A stretch of DNA of 64,000 nucleotides. Source: Eutreptiella sp. 'Long Island Sound 2002' (lineage: Eukaryota > Euglenozoa > Euglenophyceae > Eutreptiales > Eutreptiaceae). A program made the position numbers and the translations under genes. Positions 40,961 through 51,670 of the stretch are shown here, piece by piece. The stretch spans positions 505,501 to 569,500 of the forward strand of contig OZ038388.1 of the NCBI GenBank assembly GCA_964036045.1, written 5' to 3'. Numbering within the stretch: position 1 is the stretch's first letter; the number at the start of each line of letters is the position of its first letter. The notes under the pieces were generated by a model. It made no database searches and was not told the DNA's origin. It saw nothing but the letters and a program-made list of their open reading frames with translations.

Positions 40961-43150
40961 ATGATCCACAGGTCGTGCCTGCCTGCATTCTATTTGTCTC
41001 CCCCTTGCCGTTCACCCAGGGCGTTTACCCCTCAGCAAATGTTTGCGTCTGCTATGGCACTTCTAGCCAAGACAGTACTGCCGACTGATGTCCTCACTGT
41101 GTCAAGAATAGAGGATGTCAAGGGGGTTCTGAAATTGGTAGTCACCACCCTGGCGAAGCAGGAGGTGTCTGGGGTCCTGCTCACCACCACCTGGATCAAG
41201 TCCTTCAGCCTGCTGTGGAATGTGCTGGTTGATAAACTGAAAGAAACTGACCGTGCATTTCTGAAGAGAGACCTCCCACTGTATTCTTGGTTGACCTGGA
41301 AGGAGGCTATGGCACTGGTTCGCGAGCATCTCTCCCAGGCAGACAACGATACTCTCTCCATTCTGCATGCAGAATGCATCAGTCTCATCCCTGTACGAGA
41401 GGTAGCCGACGCGGTTCGCACCCTGGTGACGGAGGACCCTAGGCATTTTATTGACTTGATCAACGGAGACGTGTCCCCCATCACCAAAGGCAAGGTCGTG
41501 TTATCAACATTTTTGTTCCGCATGGGGCTAGTGCAGTGGGCAGCGAAGGCTAGTAAAAAGAAGCTGGCATGGCAGCCGTCGGCGACACCCACGTGGGCTC
41601 CCACTGATGGACCCTCGGAGAAAATTCTGGAGAGAGCCATTCGCGACATGTTGCCGTGTAGTTCAGGGATTATCCCTAGGGATGCAGCACAACCAGGGTC
41701 AGGGTCTGGCTCCGCTGCAGACAGTGATCATGCCCAGCAGCCCACTGCCCAGCTCTCCTCGGGGGACAAGGAGAGAGACCCTCTCAAACGGCCTGAGGAT
41801 GCCCTACCGTCCGAAGAGGCTTCCCGCCTCACTATGCCCCAGCTGTTGGTCAAAGTCTCGGAAGTCGTACGAGACATACCTGCGGAGTATGTAAAAAAAT
41901 CGGTAGAGCATCTCAATACTCTGCTTTCACCGTACCCAGTCACTCATCGACTGGGGCAGCAACTTCTGAGGCTTACGGCGGGGGACGAACTGTCGACGTG
42001 CATCACCAGTTTTGCTTGGCCCACCGGGGGTGACCTTCCGCGCATTAAATGTGCTCTTCTGGCTTGGTCCCGATACCTGCAGGACTCTGACATCCTTTCA
42101 GTCACCGACACAGTCAAGGGTCAGTATCTTCACGACGTGCTGACTGCTGTTCGTGAGGGGACTGATCATACTACCAAGTGGCGTGCTCTGGCATGCCAAG
42201 TAGCCATGGATGTGCTGGGGATTGAAACTGATGGGCTACCATCCTTCCAGCTTGAGACCATCACTGACTTCCCGTCTCTCGCCCTTGCACTTTCTGCGTT
42301 CATCTCACAGGTCAACAGTGTCCCAGCACTGAAGGCCCTTCTCAGCATCGTGCAAGCCCGCTGCAAGCGCCTGTCTTCCCCAGATTGGGCGTCTGCCATT
42401 CTTCAACAAATGGGTGTCCATCGCTCCGGTGCGACACCTCAGCAAGATGCTGTCAACGCGCATGACCCACTCCCTGCAGCAGCGGGTCACCCTGGTCCTC
42501 TAGTATCTCTGAGGATGACCCTGCCTTCACATGTTGATGGTCTTCCGTGGCCCGCCTTTGTGGCTGCTGCTTCGGCCTTTCTGAGGACAGCAGTTCAAGG
42601 TCCCCTACGCCCTGAAGAGTTGCTCCACAGGGGAGTTCAAGTTCGCTTTTGCTCTGTGCAATCTCCGTCTGAGGCGTGGCTGCGAGCCAAAGGCGGTCTG
42701 TCTGTGGTACAAGTACACATGGGGCCTGGATTTGTGGCGACCCTGGCAGAGCATCACCCTGACGGATCGCATGTCCGTCCATGGCCCACTCCCTCGTTGT
42801 GCATCTCCAAAGCCTGGGCCGAGTCGCTTGCCAGCCCCTCCGTGCGAAAGCGCGGCTCCCCTGGGGGTGACGCAGCCCGCCTGGATAACAAGCGTGCCAG
42901 AAGGAGGGCGCCCTCACCGCCAGGCCTCCCTCTCCCACGAGATGTGCATTTCTCCCACAGCCGGTCGCCCAGCCTTGATCCCGGCTATTTGCTGCCCTCG
43001 CAGCAGCATCAGCTGCACTCGAGAAGGTCCGGCAATGGTGCACGCAGCCCGGGCCCGCGTGGCTCTCCCTGCCCAGCCCGCAGCGATCGTCGCTCCATGT
43101 CTACACCCCGTGGAGAGCCTGATTCCCGCGAACGTGACAGAGATGAGTAA
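40961..43150 (+). CDS. LINE ORF1 protein
   Basis: About 729 codons from ATG 40961. The first two thirds are helix-rich with no family I recognise (for example LPTDVLTVSRIEDVKGVLKL near the start, and a second similar helical block after residue 290). The C-terminal 120 residues are Arg/Ser/Pro-rich and basic, suited to RNA binding, and ORF1 proteins of LINEs typically coat the element RNA. No zinc knuckle or RRM is obvious. The TAA at 43148 is followed in the same frame by 41 open codons and then TGA 43274, so readthrough or reinitiation into ORF2 is conceivable. Confidence 0.75.
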   Translation: MIHRSCLPAFYLSPPCRSPRAFTPQQMFASAMALLAKTVLPTDVLTVSRIEDVKGVLKLVVTTLAKQEVSGVLLTTTWIKSFSLLWNVLVDKLKETDRAFLKRDLPLYSWLTWKEAMALVREHLSQADNDTLSILHAECISLIPVREVADAVRTLVTEDPRHFIDLINGDVSPITKGKVVLSTFLFRMGLVQWAAKASKKKLAWQPSATPTWAPTDGPSEKILERAIRDMLPCSSGIIPRDAAQPGSGSGSAADSDHAQQPTAQLSSGDKERDPLKRPEDALPSEEASRLTMPQLLVKVSEVVRDIPAEYVKKSVEHLNTLLSPYPVTHRLGQQLLRLTAGDELSTCITSFAWPTGGDLPRIKCALLAWSRYLQDSDILSVTDTVKGQYLHDVLTAVREGTDHTTKWRALACQVAMDVLGIETDGLPSFQLETITDFPSLALALSAFISQVNSVPALKALLSIVQARCKRLSSPDWASAILQQMGVHRSGATPQQDAVNAHDPLPAAAGHPGPLVSLRMTLPSHVDGLPWPAFVAAASAFLRTAVQGPLRPEELLHRGVQVRFCSVQSPSEAWLRAKGGLSVVQVHMGPGFVATLAEHHPDGSHVRPWPTPSLCISKAWAESLASPSVRKRGSPGGDAARLDNKRARRRAPSPPGLPLPRDVHFSHSRSPSLDPGYLLPSQQHQLHSRRSGNGARSPGPRGSPCPARSDRRSMSTPRGEPDSRERDRDE

Positions 43151-43306
43151 GTTCCACAGTATGGATCTGAACGTGAGTGTCCTCGTGGCTCACTGCCCCC
43201 CTCCTGGGAAGAAGCGGAGGCCTCAGCATCCTTTCATGAGTCCATGCGTGGTGCCCGAGGCCCTGGCTATCTGTGACTCCCACTGGCCCTCCCGTCTGCA
43301 TCTACG

Positions 43307-46300
43307 ATGCCGCTGCTGACGACCACTATTTCGATGGCGGCCATGCGCGCCTCCTCCTGCCGCGGAGCAACAGTCTGCCCCTCCGATGTTCTACACAGAG
43401 CAGGAGCGGCGTCTAGTCTTGTTCAGCCAATGAGCATCCCGGACATTGAAGGTCAGCGCGCTGCCGCAGCGGCACAGGCCTTGTGCAGTGCAGCATGCAC
43501 CTCTTGTGGTTCCTTCTTTCATGTGAAGCCCAGCCTGTGTGCTGACTGTGAGGCTACGTCTTTTCAGAAAGTTTTTGTACCTGAGTCACAGGTGCTGCCT
43601 CTTGCAGTCTACAGCCGTTTGGGCAGGTTGTTGCGCCTGCGCCCGTCCCTGCTACAGGGCAGCGCTGTTCACGCCCTGTCTTTAGCCCTGCATGTCACTT
43701 TTCTGTGGGCACAGCAAGTGGTGCCCGCCTCGGCTCGGCTAAAAACTGGTGCCGCGTGCTCTCCTCCACTGCTCGTGGGAGGTAGGGTTTGTGTCTGGAT
43801 CATCTCTTCCCCTCTTTGGGTACCCAGCTCTCATCTCTCAGCCCCCCCCCTCTCCCATCTCCCTCTGAGTAGATTTATGACCGGTGACGAGGCATTGCAG
43901 CTATGTATGTCCTGTCCCATTTTTTCGGGCGCCCAATGTAGGCACTGCCATCGTACTCGCCTGGTCACAGGCATATGCATCTCCCTTCCCACGCTGACAG
44001 CAGCAGGGGTTGCTGGTCGCGGCCACATGTGTCCCCGGCTTGAGCATGAGTCTGTCACACGCAGCCTTGCTGCAGTATCTTATTGTTTTAGAGGTCCGGT
44101 TCTTCTCGAGGGAGTGGTTCCCGTCTCTGAGCGTCGTCTCGCTGACTGTGTCCCTGTAGCCATCCCTCGTCAGCCGGACCCCTCTTCCGTCCCTTTAGAT
44201 GTAGATCCAGAACTGGCTTCCTCCTCACCTCTGCTCTACAACCAAGGGGAGCTCACTGAAATGCGGCCCTTGCTCAGCGACACGCTGGCTGAACTTTGTG
44301 TCATTACGCTGAACTGTGGGGGGGCTGCCTCCAAAGTGCATGACATCATGTCCATAGCCTCCGATCTGGGAGCCGATGTGCTCTTCCTTCAGGAGTTATG
44401 GGAAGGCCTGGATGGGAGCAAATTCGACTCATACCCTTACAGGTTGTTCTATGACCACGTGTCAGAACGTGGAGCCGGCCTAGCCATTCTGGTTGCTGTG
44501 GCGCTTCTTCCTGTGACAGATCCCCGCTCCCCGTCCAGGCAGAAGGTGCAATTGGAGTGTATTGAGGACCTGCAGGTTTTTGTTGTTCTGAGGGACTCGG
44601 GACATAGGCTTGTGGCGGTGAATGTCTATCGCCGACCTCGGCAATCCCCTGCGGTATGGGAAGCTATTCAGAGACGGGTGGCAGCAGTGAAGCGTGGAGA
44701 CATGGACGTCATCCTTGTTGGGGGGGACTTCAATGAAACTATCCAGCTGGGATCTGGCAGAGCGGTATCGAAGTGTTTGCGCCCAGGGAGCTGCTGGTCT
44801 TTTCTGTACATACCCTACCCTGCTGGTGAGCCAACGAACCTGCACCCAGTTGGGAATGGCAAGGTGGCCAAGACAGAGATCGACTATATATTGCTTTCTG
44901 CCAATTCCCCCCTGTCTCTGGCATCCAAGGCTGTGTATCCTGGTGTGTGTGGACACGGTGCGCTGTGCTGTGTTTTTTCGCTGCCCCCAGAGTTTTCATA
45001 CATGAAGAATGGGGCAGGCAAGCGACTGAACTTCCGCAAAGCGTCGGAGCTGTCTGTGGCTCGTCTAGGGTCTCATTTGTCTTTGATGCTTTGGTACTGC
45101 ACCGTGATGGGGGACAGTGTCGACTCTTGTTTTTCCCGGTTCTTTAAGCTGGCACCGCAGATTGTTCCGCGGTATGTAGGCCGGGTGCAGTGCGAGGAGT
45201 CTCAAAGGCTCCGGGACTTGGAGTATCGCTCTCTGCTTGGGGACCAGTGTGCTGGGGTCCAGCTTTCCAAGTGGAAGCAGATGCTTCGCGATAGGGCGTG
45301 CCGTGTGGGGTTGGGCCTTGACTCGCAGTCCGTCAAGTCTACGTCTGTGGACGCGGTAACCTCCAGGATTTACAAAATAAAAAAGAAAGGTTTTCAAGTC
45401 GTGACTTCCGTCAGCCCGGACGGGAAATATTTTCCCTCCCGGCCAGCAGAATTCATAGAGGAGGCACGCTCGCAGGCCCAAGAAACCTACGGTCTCCGGT
45501 CACTCCACTGTGAGGTGCACCGCATAAGGGAGGCGGCAGACAGAGTTCGTGCCAGGCACTTGGTCCGGGACTCCCTGAGCGTTCATGACTTCTTTTTGAA
45601 TTTCTTCAGTGGTCAGGGACGAAGGCTGGCTGTACGAATTATAGGGGATTCATCCCCGGTGCCCTGTGTCACACTGGAGGAGTGGTTCTGGGTGCTTCAG
45701 AAGTCAGGCTCTGAGGCTACGGCCCTCGACGAGATGTGTGAAAGCCTGCTGCAGGCGCTGAGCTCTTGTGGCCACCAAGCCCTGGTGTGTTGGCTCAAGA
45801 AGCTGCGAGAGGGTCATTTCTCTTACTTTCTGCAAACTGCTATCCATATCTGTCTGCTCAAAAAAGTCCCCACATGGCTCCTCCGCAACAGCAGGCCCAT
45901 AGTGATCGGCCCTGTTGTCCGTCGACGGGAGTCTACCCTGGTTTTTACCAAACTCCTCTCTCGTGCGGAGGTGAGTGGCTTTATGCCACCGTGGGCGTAT
46001 GCCTATAGGAAGCAATTCACGCCGCATTTGCTGGGCATTTTTCTCCGTTATTTTATCGCCTTCTGGGCCATCAAAAGTCCGGATGGGATCTGGGTGACTG
46101 ATTGGGATGAATCGAACGCCTTTTGCAATGTGATTCGGCATGCCCTGGCTGGCCTCCTCTTATCCGATCCAGCACTAGGGCACATTGGCCGGTGGGTGGA
46201 CTGGTTCTTTTCCTCCACGCTGGTCACCCTTCAGACCCCCTTTGGCCTCTCCCCTCCTTACTACTTGTTGCAGGGAGGGATCCAGGGAGATTCCATGGGG

Positions 46301-48604
46301 GTTGGGGGGTACTTAATCCCCAGGGTTCTGCGCTCTTGGGCCCTGCGTGACGAGGTTTCTGGCCCCGCCAACCCGTGTATTGATGGAGAGACGGTGCCTG
46401 AGGTCATTTTTTCGGATGATGGGCGCCAAATGTCCTTGTCGTCGGAGGAGATGACTCGTAATCTGGACCTGTCTTATGAGCTGGCCGTGCTGTCCGGAGG
46501 GTCGGTGAATATCAGCAAACTGGCCTTGTACAGGATCAAGCTGCAGGATGGTGGTCTAGTTTACATGAATGGCGATCTGTCTTGTTGCTTAGGTACAGCT
46601 CCATTGTCCCTGTCGGGGCTGAAGACAGTTGGTATTCCTTGTGTCATGGGTGAGCCCCCGACTGCGATTCTGGCCGCATCCCGTGACAGCTTGCGTCGGG
46701 TGCTGGCTAAGATTCGGAGGGAGCGCCCCTCCTGCATCTTGGCCCTGAGGGTGACCCTGGCGTATGCGGTCTCCTCTATCGATTACAGCTTGTCGCTGGT
46801 CCCCTTGACCTCGGTACAGCTGCATTCCCTGCAGGTTCAGGTCAAGCAAGCAGCTAGATCCGCACTGTCTGTTCCCTCATGGTTTCCCTCACGCTGGCTG
46901 ATCTGTCCCTTGCGGCATGGGGGATTGGGTTTCCCTAACCTTTTCCTCCGGCTCCGCTTGCAACGTGTACTGCACACGGTATTGGCGGCACAGTCCCGCA
47001 GTATATATACTTCGCTCCTGGTCAGGGGTCTGCTTTTTGACCCTGTGTGGCATGCACTACCTGGTTCTGACCCCCTCTGCTTTCGTGCAGACTGCGATGA
47101 GCTGTCCCTCGCCTTATGTGTGGACCCTTGTCGGGAGCTACCGGCGTCTGAAGTGAAATCCTGCTGGCTGCGGTCTGAGCTCCAGCCGCCTTTCACGATG
47201 GTTTCCGATGGTGCTGCTCGGCGGCATGCTCTGGGCTTTGCTGCAGTTCTTGTTGATGCTGCGGGGATCGCCGCGTATTTTTGGTGCCATGCACGTGTGT
47301 GGGACTCATCCTCTTGGTTGGCTGAATGGCTCGGCAAATTATGGGCGGTTGAGCAGGCAGTGGAGGCTGGTGCATTGCAGTGCCTGCTGTTGGGCGACAA
47401 TTTGTCTGCAGCTGTCAATGACGGGCCGACTCGCTCTTCCTCCTCCCATTTTATTGACTGCATTATGCGTGCCGTGGCAGGCAGGCTGGCGTTGGGTCAT
47501 TTTACTGAGGGGTTTGTGCCGTCTCAGCATGTGTCTGGCTGGACAGGCTTCGTGTCTGCAGCTCAGGCACTAGCCCATGAGTTGGCTTCGGTTCCAGCCG
47601 GTCTGGTGGTCCCTCCCTCCATCCCTTTTCTGCATGTGCTACAGCCACAGGCGTTGCTTCTGCGTGAGGGGATGTTGTGTGTGTCCCCCAGGGAAGTTTT
47701 ACAGCAGCTTTATGACAACCAGATGGTACCCGTGGTACTGCAGCCCATGCCGGGCGCATCTCAGAGTAGCCTGCTGTGTAGTAACTGGGAGGCTCAAGTG
47801 TCCGAGCTGACCCTTTCCAACGATGATATACGTGTGTGCATGTGGCTTCGGTCGTCGTCTGTGGTTGGCCAGGCCCCTTCTTCTGCCTATTGCCCCTTTT
47901 GCGGAGCCGTTGTGGGCCGGTGGGCGCAGCATTTTGCCTCTGGCTGCCTCCATGTTTGGGTGTCGGTGGCGGCTGCCTTCCGCACGCTCATTTTGGACCT
48001 TCTCTCTCACGAGTGGAAGGTGCAGTCTTTTCATCTTTACAGCGCTTCCGTCACCAAAGGTGGCCGTAGGCTGGACGTGCGCCTTAGGTCGGACGTCGAC
48101 CACCACCCAGCAATTGATGTGCTCTGGGTCTCCATGTCGGGCCTGGTGTCCCTGCAGCTTCCTGAGGGCGACTCTTTGTCGCCAATTGACGTAACTCATG
48201 TGTCCACTGTGTACATACGTGCCCTGCGGTCTGCGCTCAGTGTGGAGCATGTTACTGACCTACTGGTCTGCGGCCTGGCTCCAGGGCTGGGCTCATCGGA
48301 GGCCATACCGTGGAGTCTGGCCGTCTTCATGGGTTTCATTTATTCCCTGCTGGGCGCTCGGGGTGCCCTTGCTGTCTTACATGTCCCTGACTGGGCCCGT
48401 AGGCCCTGGAGTGGGTGTCAGGTGTGCTGGCGACCGGAAGGACCACTGCCTGAGGACGAGACAGCCATTGTGCTGTCACCAGAATGGGTGGGGAGCTCGA
48501 TGGACACGGTTCTGCGGCTTGATGGGCTCTGGGTAGTCCAGTGGAACAATCCAGTGGGGACAGCAGACTACCCTGAACTCATGGACCCATTGGCTCGTTG
48601 TTGA
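43307..48604 (+). CDS. LINE ORF2: AP endonuclease, RT, RNase H
   Basis: 1765 codons from ATG 43307. An N-terminal Cys/His-rich region (CTSCGSFFHVKPSLCADC, and CPIFSGAQCRHCH) may bind zinc. The endonuclease (about 330-560) has VITLNCGG, LFLQELW, GGDFNE and EIDYILLS; the usual SDH box reads CGH, so its Asp is missing. RT (about 860-1040) has TDWDESNAF, GGIQGDSMG and FSDDG, the catalytic Asp pair. RNase H (about 1297-1430) has VSDGAAR, a Glu in EWLGKLWAVE and LLGDNLSA. A CCHC finger lies near 1527 (CPFCG, then H and C). It nicks the target and reverse-transcribes the LINE RNA in place. It shares ORF1's frame, with two stops between. Confidence 0.9.
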   Translation: MPLLTTTISMAAMRASSCRGATVCPSDVLHRAGAASSLVQPMSIPDIEGQRAAAAAQALCSAACTSCGSFFHVKPSLCADCEATSFQKVFVPESQVLPLAVYSRLGRLLRLRPSLLQGSAVHALSLALHVTFLWAQQVVPASARLKTGAACSPPLLVGGRVCVWIISSPLWVPSSHLSAPPLSHLPLSRFMTGDEALQLCMSCPIFSGAQCRHCHRTRLVTGICISLPTLTAAGVAGRGHMCPRLEHESVTRSLAAVSYCFRGPVLLEGVVPVSERRLADCVPVAIPRQPDPSSVPLDVDPELASSSPLLYNQGELTEMRPLLSDTLAELCVITLNCGGAASKVHDIMSIASDLGADVLFLQELWEGLDGSKFDSYPYRLFYDHVSERGAGLAILVAVALLPVTDPRSPSRQKVQLECIEDLQVFVVLRDSGHRLVAVNVYRRPRQSPAVWEAIQRRVAAVKRGDMDVILVGGDFNETIQLGSGRAVSKCLRPGSCWSFLYIPYPAGEPTNLHPVGNGKVAKTEIDYILLSANSPLSLASKAVYPGVCGHGALCCVFSLPPEFSYMKNGAGKRLNFRKASELSVARLGSHLSLMLWYCTVMGDSVDSCFSRFFKLAPQIVPRYVGRVQCEESQRLRDLEYRSLLGDQCAGVQLSKWKQMLRDRACRVGLGLDSQSVKSTSVDAVTSRIYKIKKKGFQVVTSVSPDGKYFPSRPAEFIEEARSQAQETYGLRSLHCEVHRIREAADRVRARHLVRDSLSVHDFFLNFFSGQGRRLAVRIIGDSSPVPCVTLEEWFWVLQKSGSEATALDEMCESLLQALSSCGHQALVCWLKKLREGHFSYFLQTAIHICLLKKVPTWLLRNSRPIVIGPVVRRRESTLVFTKLLSRAEVSGFMPPWAYAYRKQFTPHLLGIFLRYFIAFWAIKSPDGIWVTDWDESNAFCNVIRHALAGLLLSDPALGHIGRWVDWFFSSTLVTLQTPFGLSPPYYLLQGGIQGDSMGVGGYLIPRVLRSWALRDEVSGPANPCIDGETVPEVIFSDDGRQMSLSSEEMTRNLDLSYELAVLSGGSVNISKLALYRIKLQDGGLVYMNGDLSCCLGTAPLSLSGLKTVGIPCVMGEPPTAILAASRDSLRRVLAKIRRERPSCILALRVTLAYAVSSIDYSLSLVPLTSVQLHSLQVQVKQAARSALSVPSWFPSRWLICPLRHGGLGFPNLFLRLRLQRVLHTVLAAQSRSIYTSLLVRGLLFDPVWHALPGSDPLCFRADCDELSLALCVDPCRELPASEVKSCWLRSELQPPFTMVSDGAARRHALGFAAVLVDAAGIAAYFWCHARVWDSSSWLAEWLGKLWAVEQAVEAGALQCLLLGDNLSAAVNDGPTRSSSSHFIDCIMRAVAGRLALGHFTEGFVPSQHVSGWTGFVSAAQALAHELASVPAGLVVPPSIPFLHVLQPQALLLREGMLCVSPREVLQQLYDNQMVPVVLQPMPGASQSSLLCSNWEAQVSELTLSNDDIRVCMWLRSSSVVGQAPSSAYCPFCGAVVGRWAQHFASGCLHVWVSVAAAFRTLILDLLSHEWKVQSFHLYSASVTKGGRRLDVRLRSDVDHHPAIDVLWVSMSGLVSLQLPEGDSLSPIDVTHVSTVYIRALRSALSVEHVTDLLVCGLAPGLGSSEAIPWSLAVFMGFIYSLLGARGALAVLHVPDWARRPWSGCQVCWRPEGPLPEDETAIVLSPEWVGSSMDTVLRLDGLWVVQWNNPVGTADYPELMDPLARC

Positions 48605-48845
48605 ACCCGGTTCTGCTTGCGTTCTCCTGCTCTGTGCTGTACGTGTGTAGCATCTTCTATTGCCTCACCAGCTGAAGCCCCCTCTGGGTCAAGTAGTCCT
48701 CATCTACCGGCTGGAGCCCCTTCTGGGCGTCTCGGTTCCGTCTGAACCTGCAGCGACTCTCCGTGTTCCGTGTGCGTGTGTTCGGCCAGACGTCTTGCCG
48801 TCGGACGCATTTCGCGGGCTGACGGACAGTGGTAGCTGGCACTAC
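48605..48845 (+). other. 3' untranslated region of LINE
   Basis: About 240 bp after the ORF2 stop with a duplicated phrase (CTGAAGCCCC, later CTGGAGCCCC). It is probably recognised by the LINE RT. No gene is present. Confidence 0.6.
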
Positions 48846-48862
48846 CTGACCTGACCTGACCT
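48846..48862 (+). repeat. (TGACC)n tail of LINE
   Basis: Three TGACC units follow CTACC at the LINE 3' end, immediately before the duplicated target. This replaces a poly-A tail. Confidence 0.85.
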
Positions 48863-48877
48863 GCAAGGCTTGCAATC
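48863..48877 (+). repeat. Right target-site duplication of LINE
   Basis: GCAAGGCTTGCAATC, partner of 40196-40210. Confidence 0.88.
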
Positions 48878-51670
48878 TCCGCTCTGCTGCGGAGGAGTTG
48901 GAAGAGACTGGCAGCAACGGCAGAGCCCGGCATTACCGGAAGCGCGGGTCCCCAAAACCCGCGGGGGAAGCCAGAGCGATGGAGACGGATCCCAGCCCGG
49001 TCAGGCTGTGGTCAGGTGCAGATTCCGAGGGGCATTCCGATGGCTATCGGACTGCTTTCCCTTCGGAGTCGGAGGAGATGTCCAGACCGCCCACAAGGGC
49101 GAACACGGCCGCAGAACCCAGCCTGGAGCATGACGCCGAGGCGTTGGAGAGGCCTACCAGAGCCAGAACGGCGCCTGTGGCCCGGCACACGGAGCCAACG
49201 CGGGATAACATGGGCGACAAACCCATGGCGGAGGAGTCCGAGGGGCCGGGAACCCTGGGATGCGCCGGATCTGGTGGAAAGCACGTTGAGTGCCACTGCG
49301 AGCACGTATCCTTCCTCATCGGCAAGTACCCAAAGATGGGGATGGACGCCATCGTGCAGCACCTCGACCGCCTGGACAACCAGAAGGACGGCCTGAAGGA
49401 AGACATCGCGGGGATCCTGGATGACCAGTCAGAAGCGGAGAGAGACATGGCGGAGCTGTGAGCGGAGCAGGAGCGGTACCGGGAGAAGCTGGAGATGGCC
49501 CTGCAGAAGCAGCAGCGAGTGGTGGACAGCCTCCTCCACCTGGTGGAGGACATGGCGGGACGCCTTAAAAGGCTAGAGGAGTTACAACCCCTCGCCTCGG
49601 GTCCGGAGCTCCCGGCAAGGCCGGCAACGGCAGAGCTGGTGGAGCGGGTTAAGACCCTCAGGAGCACCATGGATAAACCCATGGGCGGCCCTGCAGAGGC
49701 ACCCTACGCACCTCCGCGTGTTGACCCGGGTGCGCTGCCGTTTGTTCCCATGTTCAGCGAATCCATAATGCTCGGGGAGCATACGGCACCGGCTGGGTCC
49801 ATTCGGGAAGAGCACGCAACCACGGACCCGAGGAGCCTGACGGTACAGATGTCCCATGCCGCCCAGGATCCACCGACTGCTATGACTGCCCATGCACTTT
49901 ATGCAGAAGAGGGGATCCAGACCATGCAGGGGCGAACCGTGGGAAGGGCCGACGGACATGGTCGAGGCCATCCAGGCGGAAACCTGTGGGTGAAGGACCC
50001 CACTACAGGGATATGGACAGCCGGTGGAGCAAGTCCTTCCCGCATCCCAAACCCCATGGGTTCAGGCCCAACTGGACCGCACTCGATGGAGGAGAGGGAT
50101 GTACGGGGAGTGTACTCATACCCCCCATCCACAGGTGGTATCCGTCTCGGTGGAGTGGTGGCTGCGGACGTCGGAGACGCCATCAGGATTGACGACCTCA
50201 GGGGAATCAAAATCCCCTACTACGATGGCAACGCCTCCAACCTGGATGACTTCATCCTGGATTGGGAGGACTTCGCCGAGGAGGTCGTCGGCGAGAGGAA
50301 GGGAGCGCCAAGGGACAAGTGGGTATGTCGGACATCCCCACACAGGCTGGCGCAGGACCTGAGGGAGGAGCTCGGGGATCAGATCCGCGAGGGATTGATG
50401 CAGACAGAGCAGGCCTGCCTCCAGTGGCTGGAGGACGAGGAGCGAGTGGACGCCTGCAACCAGAAGTTGGAGGATTTGTGGTCCATTCTGCTGCCGCTGG
50501 AGCGCGGGGAATTGAGGGTCCGAGAATGGAATCGGTACATCCGCAGGTACCGAAGAAGCTTCAAGCTGGTGGAGGACTGGAATGAGGCCAGCGAGATCCG
50601 ACACCTGCTGAAGGACGTCCTCCCCGACCACTGGAAGAGAAGGGTGGAGGATGAGGAGAAGAAGAGAGCAAAGAAGTGCGTGGCCGTACGAGTCATGGCA
50701 TCGGATGACACCCACGCCGGAATAATGGAGTTTGTTCAGCCGAAACCTCGGCGAGCCCAGCCGAATGTTGGGGTTGAAGAACGCCGTCTATGTGGAGGTA
50801 TTCGGCGACACCATGGGGCAAAGGCTGATGCGCCTCAACAACGCGGAGTGGAGGCGCGGAGAGCCGCTGAGGATGCAGGTCATCTTCGCCCGCATGAGCC
50901 TGGACGAGATCGTGAAGTACATCACGGTGGAGCTGAAGCTCAACGCCAAGAACGAGGCCCACGTGCAGGATCGACAGGGCCAAGGACATCGAGGTCATCT
51001 GGAAGATCGCCAACACCGAGAGGTCAAGGGGGACACGGTCGGCACCGCGGAGGAAGGGAGTGGAAGCGGCCAAGATCTCTGGACCGCGACCACCCGAGAG
51101 GATCATGAAGAAGCCCACTTTCTCGCGCTCAAAGCGCACAATATGAAGGAGCATGGGCAGGACAGGTCCAGGTGGAACCGCCTGGACCCAAGGTCCAACA
51201 AGGGCCGCAAGGAACCGCGGAGGATCGGGAACACGCCGCTCTCGTTCCGCGAGTACAGATCACAGCACGACGGTTGCTGGGTCTGCTACGGCAAGGGGAA
51301 CACCCATGCACATGACCACCGGCATTGCAAGGTATATGAGGAAGACAAGAAGACCTACTTCGCCGCCTATCCCGACAAGAAGCCCAAGGAGCAACGAATT
51401 GCCGATCGGAAGGCAAAGGGCAGAGACGCTGGAAAAGGCCAAGGAAAGGGCCAAGGGAAAAGCGGAAAAAAAGGCTATGGTGGAGGACCCGGCCCAGACC
51501 GACGCGTGAGGTCGATCGAGGAGGTTGCTGAGGACATGTTGAGGACGTTGGAGGAACTCAAAGCCCAGCAACGTGGTGGACAAGGTCTGGGCGGATCGCA
51601 GCAGGAAGGAACCTGCGGCAGGCCACGCCTAGAGGAGCCCCCACGGGAGTGGGACCCCGCAGGCCTCTCC
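48878..51670 (+). pseudogene. Element B Gag
   Basis: Continues Gag after the LINE. The frame of 48898 runs through the coiled coil with a TGA at 49459-49461 (after MAEL), then the Gag core (about 50190-50730). A frameshift near 50735 moves to the frame carrying RNLGEPSRMLGLKNAVY and the zinc-knuckle variant CWVCYGKG with later His and Cys (about 51280-51330). The Gly/Lys-rich tail follows. A second frameshift near 51670 leads to the protease frame. By comparison with element A these are decay mutations. Confidence 0.85.

Larger units (their letters stand above)
40211..48862 (+). mobile_element. LINE with two open frames, inserted in element B Gag
   Basis: 8652 bp with a 15-bp target duplication, a 5' leader of about 750 bp, ORF1, ORF2 with AP-type endonuclease, RT, RNase H and CCHC finger, a 3' UTR of about 240 bp and a (TGACC)n tail in place of poly-A. 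Both ORFs are uninterrupted, in contrast with the decayed host element. The layout resembles I/Tad/Ingi-type LINEs. Confidence 0.92.
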
